Source of the DNA: Patescibacteria group bacterium UBA2211
GTDB taxonomy: Bacteria > Patescibacteriota > Minisyncoccia > Minisyncoccales > Minisyncoccaceae
NCBI GenBank assembly: GCA_002327845.1
Contig: DCUP01000009.1
Location: 1 to 12,373 of the forward strand
Length of the DNA stretch: 12,373 nucleotides
Direction of reading: 5' to 3'
The notes beneath the pieces were generated by a model. It saw only the letters and a list, made by a program, of their open reading frames with translations, was not told the DNA's origin and ran no database searches. Position numbers and translations under genes: made by a program. Positions 6,653-11,904 of this stretch are shown piece after piece; positions within the stretch are counted from its first letter, which is position 1; the number at the start of each line of letters is the position of its first letter.

Positions 6653-8452
6653 TTAATTAATGACTGCTTTAATTCTTCTTACTCCAGCACTAGAACTTTC
6701 TTCTTTAATTATCTTAAATAATTTTAATTGGCTTGTTTTTTCTACGTGAGGACCAGCACAAATTTCTTTAGAAAAAACTTCTTTACTGTCTGGGTTAAAT
6801 ATTGTCCAGACGTAAACCTGATCCGGGTATTTTTCTTTAAAGAAAGCAATTGCTCCTGATTTTAATGCTTCATCTAAATTCATTTCCTCTTTTTTTACCT
6901 CCAAGTCTTCTTTAATTTTTAAATTAATTAAATCTTCAACTTGTTTAATTTCTTCTGGGGTCATTTTTTGAGCATGCTTAAAATCAAATCTCAATCTTTC
7001 AGTATTAATATCCGAACCCATTTGTTGAACATGTTCCCCTAAAATCTTCCTTAAAGCAGCATGTAAAAGATGAGTAGCTGTATGCAATTTAGCCCCTTCT
7101 TCTCCAGCATCTTTCCCTACTCCTCCAAACTTTTTTTCTGCACCAGCCCTAGAAATACTTTGATGCTTTTCTAGTGCACTATTAAATTCATCAATATTAA
7201 TATTGATTCCCTTTTCTTCTGCAATTTCTTGCGTTAACTCTAGGGGAAATCCATAGCTTTGATATAAATCAAAAACTTCTTCTCCTGTTAATTCCTTTTT
7301 TGTTAAAAGTATCTTTTCTATTATTGATAATCCTTTTTCAAGGGTAGCTTCAAACTTGTACTCCTCTTTTTTAATAGCATCAATAATACTTTCTTGTCTT
7401 GTAAAGACATTAAGATATATATCTTTGTATTTATTGATAATAATATCAACTAGAGGAAGATAAAATTGCTGATCTAATTCTAGTGTTTTTCCGTATCTAA
7501 TGACTCTTCTTAATAATCTCCTTAAAACATATCCTTGACCAACATTAGAAGGCTCGACTCCGTCAGAAATCACGAAAACTGAACTACGAATATGGTCAGC
7601 AATAATTCTGAAAGCTTTTTTATTTTCTAAATACTTGTGTCCTGATATTTCTTCTAATTTAGAAATAAAATCAGCAAATAAGTCTGTTTCATATGCTGCG
7701 CTTTTTTGATTTAAAAGCGACAATAACCTTTCAAATCCGATTCCAGTATCAATATTTTTCTGAGATAATAATTCATACTCCCCAGAATCATTTTTAAAGT
7801 ATTGCATAAAAACAAGATTCCAAATCTCAACCACTCTTTTGCAGTACTCACAGTTCGGCCCGCAATCCGGCCTTCCGCAGCCCAACTCTTCTCCTCGATC
7901 ATAATGAATTTCAGAACAAGGACCGCAAGGACCAGTGTCAGAAACCGGACCCCAAAAATTATCCTTTTTAGAACACTCTTTTATCCTTTCTAAGGGTATT
8001 CCATATTTTAACCAAATATTAATAGCCTCTTCGTCTCTCGCAATACTTCCTTCTCCCTTAAAGACAGTAACGTGAATCTTTTTTTTATCTAGTCCTAATT
8101 TATTAACTAAAAATTCCAAAGCATATTTAATCGCATCTTCTTTAAAATATCCTGTTTCGTCTTGTCCAATAGACCAGTTTCCGAGCATTTCAAAAAAAGT
8201 GTGATGAGTGTCATCTCCTATTTCTTCAATATCTCCAGTTCTAAAACATTTTTGACATGTTGCTATATGTCTTGAATTAAAATCTTTAATAGGATCTTTT
8301 TTACCTGATAAATACAAAGAAAACTGTTGCATTCCAGCAGTTGTAAATAAAACAGAAGGATCGGTTGGCAAAAGAGAGGACGAAGGAATTATCTTGTGTC
8401 CCCTTTCAGCGAAGAAATCTAAAAAAAGTTTTCTTAATTCATAAGAATCCAT
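6653..8452 (-). CDS. alaS: Alanyl-tRNA synthetase lacking the C-terminal (C-Ala) domain
   Basis: Charges tRNA-Ala with alanine and hydrolyses mischarged Ser/Gly-tRNA-Ala. The class II catalytic core is clear: FTTAGMQQFSLYL (motif 1, about 36-48), TCQKCFRTGDIEEIGDDTHH with FFEMLGNWS (motif 2), GVEPSNVGQGYVLRRLLRR (motif 3, 298-316). A cysteine-rich insert (GCGRPDCGPNCEYC, 191-204) is typical of the family. The editing domain has HTATH (H457, H461) and CAGPH (C565, H569), the zinc-binding quartet. The protein ends at residue 599, right after the editing domain, where E. coli AlaRS continues to about 876 with C-Ala. The promoter abuts the ATG, so the mRNA is predicted leaderless. Its substrate tRNA-Ala, with the G3-U70 pair, is in this window. 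Confidence 0.96.
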   Translation of the reverse strand: MDSYELRKLFLDFFAERGHKIIPSSSLLPTDPSVLFTTAGMQQFSLYLSGKKDPIKDFNSRHIATCQKCFRTGDIEEIGDDTHHTFFEMLGNWSIGQDETGYFKEDAIKYALEFLVNKLGLDKKKIHVTVFKGEGSIARDEEAINIWLKYGIPLERIKECSKKDNFWGPVSDTGPCGPCSEIHYDRGEELGCGRPDCGPNCEYCKRVVEIWNLVFMQYFKNDSGEYELLSQKNIDTGIGFERLLSLLNQKSAAYETDLFADFISKLEEISGHKYLENKKAFRIIADHIRSSVFVISDGVEPSNVGQGYVLRRLLRRVIRYGKTLELDQQFYLPLVDIIINKYKDIYLNVFTRQESIIDAIKKEEYKFEATLEKGLSIIEKILLTKKELTGEEVFDLYQSYGFPLELTQEIAEEKGININIDEFNSALEKHQSISRAGAEKKFGGVGKDAGEEGAKLHTATHLLHAALRKILGEHVQQMGSDINTERLRFDFKHAQKMTPEEIKQVEDLINLKIKEDLEVKKEEMNLDEALKSGAIAFFKEKYPDQVYVWTIFNPDSKEVFSKEICAGPHVEKTSQLKLFKIIKEESSSAGVRRIKAVIN

Positions 8453-8459
8453 TAGATAT

Positions 8460-8488
8460 AAAATAACAAATTAAAGGCTCGGGGTCAA
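8460..8488 (-). promoter_or_regulatory. Promoter of alaS, abutting the start codon
   Basis: Minus strand: -35 TTGACC (8483-8488), a 17-base spacer, -10 TATTTT (8460-8465). Only seven bases separate the -10 from the ATG, so transcription should begin on or next to the A of ATG. The -35 sits back to back with that of the divergent plus-strand gene (8492), forming GTCAA-ATA-TTGAC at 8484-8496. Confidence 0.75.
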
Positions 8489-8491
8489 ATA

Positions 8492-8520
8492 TTGACTTTT
8501 ATTAATTAAAAGGTAAAAAT
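8492..8520 (+). promoter_or_regulatory. Promoter of the 58-residue membrane protein gene
   Basis: -35 TTGACT (8492-8497), then a 16-17-base spacer and a poor -10 (TAAAAA at 8514-8519 or AAAAAT at 8515-8520). The 20 bases from the -35 onward match those at 8755-8774 at 19 of 20 positions, so the two plus-strand genes share a promoter type. Confidence 0.55.
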
Positions 8521-8525
8521 TAAAT

Positions 8526-8531
8526 AGGAGG
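8526..8531 (+). promoter_or_regulatory. Strong Shine-Dalgarno site AGGAGG
   Basis: AGGAGG lies nine bases before the ATG at 8541 and fixes that start. It is unusual here because the minus-strand genes lack SDs and the 16S 3' end in this window lacks the complementary CCUCC. Confidence 0.75.
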
Positions 8532-8540
8532 CCTTAATAA

Positions 8541-8717
8541 ATGAAAAAGAAAATTACCAATCAACAGTCCGTTCCAAAAGTAACAATATTGTTACTAGTG
8601 GCACTTCTCTTTGTTGGTGTTTTACTTGGATTTTATCTAATTGGAAAAAATCCAACATTAGTAGACGGATTCTTAACGATAAGTGCCGCAGCACTAGTAT
8701 CGTGGTTATTTGTCTAG
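8541..8717 (+). CDS. Small two-helix membrane protein, 58 residues, unknown function
   Basis: ATG with AGGAGG nine bases upstream; ends with TAG. The polar, basic N-terminus (MKKKITNQQSVPK) precedes a first membrane helix (about 14-34, VTILLLVALLFVGVLLGFYL). A short turn (GKNPTLVD) leads to a second hydrophobic segment (about 43-58, GFLTISAAALVSWLFV) that runs to the very C-terminus. No known family is recognised. It has its own promoter (8492) diverging from alaS and a hairpin (8721-8747) after the stop, so it is probably a single-gene transcript. The good start signals and clean hydrophobic pattern support a real gene despite its size. Confidence 0.75.
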   Translation: MKKKITNQQSVPKVTILLLVALLFVGVLLGFYLIGKNPTLVDGFLTISAAALVSWLFV

Positions 8718-8720
8718 ACA

Positions 8721-8747
8721 ACGCACCATTTAAAATAGATGGTGCGT
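8721..8747 (+). terminator. Hairpin after the 58-residue gene, probable weak terminator
   Basis: ACGCACCAT (8721-8729) pairs with ATGGTGCGT (8739-8747), a 9-bp perfect stem with a nine-base loop, four bases after the stop. The T-tract behind it is poor (ATCTCATTTG), so termination may be partial. The stem shares CGCACCA/TGGTGCG with the terminator at 9190-9209. Confidence 0.6.
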
Positions 8748-8754
8748 ATCTCAT

Positions 8755-8783
8755 TTGACTTTTAATAATTAAAATGTTTTAAT
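8755..8783 (+). promoter_or_regulatory. Promoter of the four-helix membrane protein gene
   Basis: -35 TTGACT (8755-8760), a 17-base spacer, -10 TTTAAT (8778-8783). Transcription should start near 8790, at the foot of the hairpin 8788-8806. Its first 20 bases are nearly identical to the promoter at 8492. Confidence 0.65.
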
Positions 8784-8787
8784 TGAA

Positions 8788-8806
8788 AAAGCACGGGAGG
8801 TGCTTT
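8788..8806 (+). promoter_or_regulatory. Hairpin presenting the SD of the next gene in its loop
   Basis: AAAGCAC (8788-8794) pairs perfectly with GTGCTTT (8800-8806); the loop GGGAG carries the SD GGGAGG (8795-8800). The 3' arm ends directly at the ATG (8807). The promoter places this hairpin at the very 5' end of the mRNA. It may control translation or stabilise the message; this is inference. Confidence 0.6.
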
Positions 8807-9160
8807 ATGGAAAAAGGAACTAAAAGTTATAAATTCTTTAATTTTCTTGGACCATTTTTAATAATAGACACTGTCATTCTTTTCCTTTGCTACCTTATCT
8901 TTAACAACCTTATTTTCTATTTTTCCGGGGTCATTTTCGGAATTACTGGGATAATTCTCCTTTACTTATTTAAAAAGATAAAAGAAGAACCAACGATACT
9001 TTCTGTAATCTTGTTTATACTTTCAGGAGTTATCCCAATAATCAATATACCGGAAATAATTGCTAAAGCATTAATGTTTGTTTGTCTTTTTGGTGTAATC
9101 TATCTTATCCTGGTACCACCAAAAGACAAAAACATCTCTCAAAAAGGCATTATCAAATAA
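8807..9160 (+). CDS. Four-helix membrane protein, 117 residues, unknown function
   Basis: The start chosen is the ATG at 8807, six bases after GGGAGG; an in-frame TTG at 8783 lies inside the promoter and is rejected. Four hydrophobic segments are visible: about 13-31 (FLGPFLIIDTVILFLCYLI), 36-55, 62-80 and 83-104. A short lysine-rich hinge (KKIKEE) lies between the second and third, and the C-terminal tail is polar (PPKDKNISQKGIIK). No family is recognised; with no conserved charged residues inside the helices it does not look like a transporter core. It has its own promoter and ends at the shared terminator 9190-9209, so it is a one-gene unit. With its neighbour it makes up the only plus-strand genes of the window. 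Confidence 0.8.
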   Translation: MEKGTKSYKFFNFLGPFLIIDTVILFLCYLIFNNLIFYFSGVIFGITGIILLYLFKKIKEEPTILSVILFILSGVIPIINIPEIIAKALMFVCLFGVIYLILVPPKDKNISQKGIIK

Positions 9161-9189
9161 AATAATGTCTCTTTTTTAAAAAACAAAAA

Positions 9190-9209
9190 CGCACCAAATG
9201 AATGGTGCG
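9190..9209. terminator. Bidirectional terminator between convergent genes
   Basis: CGCACCA (9190-9196) pairs with TGGTGCG (9203-9209), loop six bases. On the minus strand TTTTTG and further T follow; on the plus strand CCTTTTAATTT follows. It serves the plus-strand gene ending at 9160 and the minus-strand gene ending at 9228. Confidence 0.85.
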
Positions 9210-9227
9210 CCTTTTAATTTAAAAATA

Positions 9228-9920
9228 CTATTTATCGGATACTTTTCTTCTCATTTCTTCGATAAATCTAGCAGCAGCTTCTTTTCCACCCAAGCCGAAT
9301 GATAATCCTAGGGCCAAGGTTATAGTTCCAACGAATCCCATAACCAATACTTTGATGATTTCAGGAATAACTCCCAACTGGAGCAATACTGCTAAACCAG
9401 CAAAGACATATATTGAACCCTTAACTACTGATCCCAAAAAGTTAACTGAACTAATTCCCATCTTCTTGATTGAGACCTTGGCTATTTTTTCAACAATGTC
9501 CGCGATAATGATTGCCACAACTAAAATAACAATGGCAACTAATAGGTTTGGCATCCAAGCAATGATACTTGCTAATAACTCTGCAAAAGCTACCCAACCC
9601 ATAATATTTGTTACAATCATTAGAAAAACTATAACAAGAATCCACTTACAAACTGCTCCGATAAAACCGGATGGTTCTACCTTGAAGTCAGCATTAGATA
9701 AGGCTTCTTTCCAGCCAGTCTTCTCAAAAATGCTGTCAAATTTAAGCTTATTCAATATCTGAGCAACTAACTTTCCAATCCAGATGGCTATAAACCAACC
9801 TAGAATGAAAATAATAATAGCAGCCAAGAGGTTAGGAAGGAATGAAAGAATTTCTTCCAAAGCACCCTGCAAGGCTTGCGTGGTAATTAATGACCAGTCT
9901 TGTATCATATATTTTTCCAT
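9228..9920 (-). CDS. MscS-like conserved TM-helix membrane protein
   Basis: 230 residues, nearly all membrane. Two conserved TM-helix repeats of the kind found in YggB/MscS-like proteins are visible: LPNLLAAIIIFILGWFIAIW (28-47) and MPNLLVAIVILVVAIIIADI (123-142), each followed by an amphipathic stretch (KLVAQILNKL, EKIAKVSIKK). Further segments lie at about 88-105, 165-182 and 188-210. The last carries the MscS pore-helix-like LALGLSFGLGGKEAAARFIE (202-221). The protein ends there, without the cytoplasmic beta and cage domains of MscS. A role in osmotic or mechanosensitive conductance is a family-based guess. An extended -10 promoter lies at 9988-10016 with a leader of about 60 bases; only a weak AAGGA precedes the ATG. 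A second in-frame ATG lies at residue 5. Confidence 0.85.
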   Translation of the reverse strand: MEKYMIQDWSLITTQALQGALEEILSFLPNLLAAIIIFILGWFIAIWIGKLVAQILNKLKFDSIFEKTGWKEALSNADFKVEPSGFIGAVCKWILVIVFLMIVTNIMGWVAFAELLASIIAWMPNLLVAIVILVVAIIIADIVEKIAKVSIKKMGISSVNFLGSVVKGSIYVFAGLAVLLQLGVIPEIIKVLVMGFVGTITLALGLSFGLGGKEAAARFIEEMRRKVSDK

Positions 9921-9987
9921 CTTCTTGCATTCCTTAAATCAGAAGAGATAAAAGAAACTTGGAATAAATGGACATTATTATACAATT

Positions 9988-10016
9988 ATTATAACAACCC
10001 CCTAAAAAGTAAGCAA
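9988..10016 (-). promoter_or_regulatory. Extended -10 promoter of the MscS-like gene
   Basis: Minus strand: -35 TTGCTT (10011-10016), a 17-base spacer ending in TGT, then -10 TATAAT (9988-9993). The TG one base before TATAAT makes an extended -10. A second TATAAT lies at 9977-9982 without a matching -35. Confidence 0.75.
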
Positions 10017-10024
10017 ATAAGTTA

Positions 10025-10957
10025 TCAACAGACAACTGACTTTTTTTCTTTCTTTAATTCTTTCATCGAGAGGAACATAAAGAAGGCCAATAAAGAAAAT
10101 GTGCTTAAAGGAGCTATCCAGAAAGGATATTCATTACCAAAACTCTCAAGAGTCATTATTGCTCCCAATAATCCAATTGAATACATGGCTCCATTCTTTA
10201 AGTAAGCATATTTACTGATTTTATCTATTCCCTTCAAGGTTAATTCTCTAACCACAAAAGCTCCTAATCCATTTCCAATAATAATCAAAGGAATAGACAT
10301 AGTAAAAGCAAAGGCTCCGATTACTCCATCAATTGAAAAAGAGGCATCTAATACTTCCAAATAAAGAATCTTACTCCAGGCGCTCATATTGCCACTCATT
10401 AATTCTTTTTCTTTCTCTTCGGCGTTCTTTTTGAATCCATCAGTAATAAAAAAAGCTGAAACTCCGATTGTTGCAGCCAAGGCTAAAATAGGATTAACAT
10501 TTACAGCAAAATAAACCACTAAAGTTGTAAATAAAGACGCAATAGCGTAAAACCAAACTCCTTGTTTGTGAATAAATCTTTCTACTAAAAAGGCGCATTT
10601 CTTTTCTTCTAAAAATAGCCATGCTAAAAATACTAAAAATAGATATGAACCTCCACCCAATAAAAGCAACGGTTTTGAAGTTTCGAGAGATTCAGCAACC
10701 ATTGCGTTATTAGAAGAAAAAGCTGAGGAAAATACTTGAATAATAGATAATGATGGATTGGTTAACCATACGATTAAAAAAGGTAATAAACCTCTTACTA
10801 CGAATACAGCAAAAATAATTCCCCAAAACAAGAATATTTTCCTAAATCTTTCGGGCATTGTTTTTAAAACATGAGCATTGATAATCGCATTATCAACACT
10901 ACTAATAATTTCAAAAACACAAAGCCCTAAAACCACTATTAATATTTCTAAAATCAT
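10025..10957 (-). CDS. DUF475 / TerC-superfamily integral membrane protein
   Basis: 310 residues with about eight hydrophobic segments. The family signature appears twice, as expected for the duplicated TerC/LysE-like fold: FEIISSVDNAIINAHVL (15-31) and LEVLDASFSIDGVIGAFAFT (200-219). Conserved acidic and polar residues (E16, D22, N23, then E201, D204, S208, D210) sit in the membrane segments. R55 with P59 and VVRELT (235-240) also fit DUF475. TerC-superfamily members are linked to metal-ion export and tellurite resistance; the substrate here is unknown. It ends with TGA, showing that UGA is a stop in this organism. An extended -10 promoter lies so close to the ATG that the mRNA is predicted leaderless. 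Confidence 0.9.
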   Translation of the reverse strand: MILEILIVVLGLCVFEIISSVDNAIINAHVLKTMPERFRKIFLFWGIIFAVFVVRGLLPFLIVWLTNPSLSIIQVFSSAFSSNNAMVAESLETSKPLLLLGGGSYLFLVFLAWLFLEEKKCAFLVERFIHKQGVWFYAIASLFTTLVVYFAVNVNPILALAATIGVSAFFITDGFKKNAEEKEKELMSGNMSAWSKILYLEVLDASFSIDGVIGAFAFTMSIPLIIIGNGLGAFVVRELTLKGIDKISKYAYLKNGAMYSIGLLGAIMTLESFGNEYPFWIAPLSTFSLLAFFMFLSMKELKKEKKSVVC

Positions 10958-10965
10958 ATGTAAAT

Positions 10966-10974
10966 ATTATATCA
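10966..10974 (-). promoter_or_regulatory. Extended -10 promoter of the DUF475 gene
   Basis: Minus strand TGATATAAT, an extended -10, with only a weak -35 (CTTTTA) 17 bases upstream. Eight bases separate the -10 from the ATG at 10957, so the transcript should start within one or two bases of the start codon. Confidence 0.65.
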
Positions 10975-11003
10975 AAAGATTTAAAAAATAAAAGAGGAAA
11001 ACA

Positions 11004-11027
11004 AAAGATATCCTTGCGGATATCTTT
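11004..11027 (-). terminator. Intrinsic terminator after tRNA-Ala
   Basis: On the minus strand AAAGATATCC, loop GCAA (a GNRA tetraloop), GGATATCTTT, then TGTTTTCC. A 10-bp perfect stem, five bases after the tRNA-Ala 3' end. It closes the 16S-methyltransferase-tRNA segment, with no 23S before it. Confidence 0.85.
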
Positions 11028-11032
11028 CTTTG

Positions 11033-11105
11033 TGGACCGACGGGGACTCGAACCCCGAACCCCCTCATTGCAAATGAGGTGCTCTACCAATTGAGCCATC
11101 GGCCC
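11033..11105 (-). tRNA. tRNA-Ala (anticodon UGC)
   Basis: A 73-base cloverleaf: acceptor GGGCCGA/TCGGTCC, D arm GCTC/GAGC, anticodon stem CCTCA/TGAGG with loop TTTGCAA (anticodon TGC), T arm CGGGG/CCCCG with TTCGAGT. The acceptor has the G3-U70 wobble that identifies tRNA-Ala for AlaRS. CCA is not encoded. It lies 17 bases after tRNA-Ile, the order usual in a 16S-23S spacer. Confidence 0.97.
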
Positions 11106-11122
11106 TCATTAAACACGAACGG

Positions 11123-11196
11123 TGGGTATGCCTGGACTCGAACCAGGGACCTCGTCATTATCAGTGACGCGCTCTAACCAGCTGAGCTACACACCC
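11123..11196 (-). tRNA. tRNA-Ile (anticodon GAU)
   Basis: A 74-base cloverleaf: acceptor GGGTGTG/CATACCC, D arm GCTC/GAGC, anticodon stem CGTCA/TGACG with loop CTGATAA (anticodon GAT), T arm CCTGG/CCAGG with TTCGAGT. CCA is not encoded (the bases after the discriminator A read CCG). Its first 10 bases are also the last codons and the TAG stop of the upstream methyltransferase gene. Confidence 0.96.
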
Positions 11197-11777
11197 TTCT
11201 TTAAAATATACAAATGATCATTCATTAATTTCAATCCTGCAGTCTTTTTTGAGTATATCACTTTTAACCCCATCTTTTCAAATATGCTTTCCCATTCTTT
11301 CTTTGTAAAAAAATTGCCTTTATTTGAATTATTCTGGAAAAGATAAGCAAACGATGTTCCGTGAAAATAACAAAACAATTTACTTAATAATCCTTCAGGA
11401 ACATTTTCATACAAAATAATAATTCCCCTTGAAACTCTCTTAGCTTCTTTTAGCAGTTCTATTGGGTTTTGACAATGGTGCAAAACAAAATTAATTAAAA
11501 CCACATCATATGAATCATCTCTTAAAAAAGAAAGATTGGCTCCTTCATATCTCCTGAAAGGAAGTTCGACTACTCGATTGTCAATAATATCTAATCCTAA
11601 TACCTCTGAATTAAAAAATCTCCCGAATTCTTTACCAATAATGCCAGAGCCGCAGCCCAAATCAAGGAGAGATGAATCTTCCTTGATAAAATTTAGGCAA
11701 TCTTTGCACATTTCTCGGCCAGCCTTTTCATATTGATTATGAAAAAGTCTGTATTGGAAAGGTCCAATGCTTTTCAT
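11187..11777 (-). CDS. Class I SAM-dependent methyltransferase
   Basis: 196 residues. Motif I is LLDLGCGSGIIGKEFG (37-52); the ribose-binding acidic residue is D63 (VLGLDII); the next strand is YDVVLINFVLHH (90-101), followed by ELLKEAKRVSRGIIILYE, the pattern of the methyltransferase-11 (UbiE-like) group. The substrate is unknown; its position between 16S rRNA and the tRNAs makes an RNA substrate tempting, but UbiE-like proteins mostly modify small molecules. It starts about 130 bases after the 16S end. A weak TATTAT (11783-11788) with GGGACA 16 bases upstream could give a leaderless transcript; co-transcription with the rRNA is the alternative. The last codons and TAG stop lie inside tRNA-Ile. 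Confidence 0.88.
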   Translation of the reverse strand: MKSIGPFQYRLFHNQYEKAGREMCKDCLNFIKEDSSLLDLGCGSGIIGKEFGRFFNSEVLGLDIIDNRVVELPFRRYEGANLSFLRDDSYDVVLINFVLHHCQNPIELLKEAKRVSRGIIILYENVPEGLLSKLFCYFHGTSFAYLFQNNSNKGNFFTKKEWESIFEKMGLKVIYSKKTAGLKLMNDHLYILKKGV

Positions 11778-11854
11778 TTAGGATAATAGTTAGTTTCTTA
11801 GAGTTGTCCCGCTCAAGATAGTCTTTTGTTTAGGTAGAAAGACCAATACCTCGT

Positions 11855-11885
11855 AATTAGTTCAGTGATCACTCAAGAACTAATT
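11855..11885. other. Long inverted repeat downstream of 16S
   Basis: AATTAGTTC (11855-11863) and GAACTAATT (11877-11885) are perfect 9-base arms. Between them lies the palindrome AGTGATCACT (11864-11873). GACC (11841) and GGTC (11888) may extend the stem beyond an internal loop. No T-tract follows on either strand, so a terminator is unlikely; an rRNA-processing stem or protein site is possible. Confidence 0.6.
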
Positions 11886-11904
11886 TCGGTCGTCAATTTG
11901 AAAA

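Noticed and set aside
9352..9762. Open plus-strand frame of 136 codons
   Set aside because: Lies wholly opposite the MscS-like gene, has no SD and no recognisable pattern.
9900..10205. Plus-strand frame of 101 codons over the 9921-10024 spacer
   Set aside because: Starts with TTG, has no SD, and overlaps two well-supported minus-strand genes and their promoter.
10911..11099. Minus-strand frame of 62 codons
   Set aside because: It is translated tRNA-Ala sequence plus the terminator; the MAQLVEHL-type peptide is a familiar tRNA artefact.
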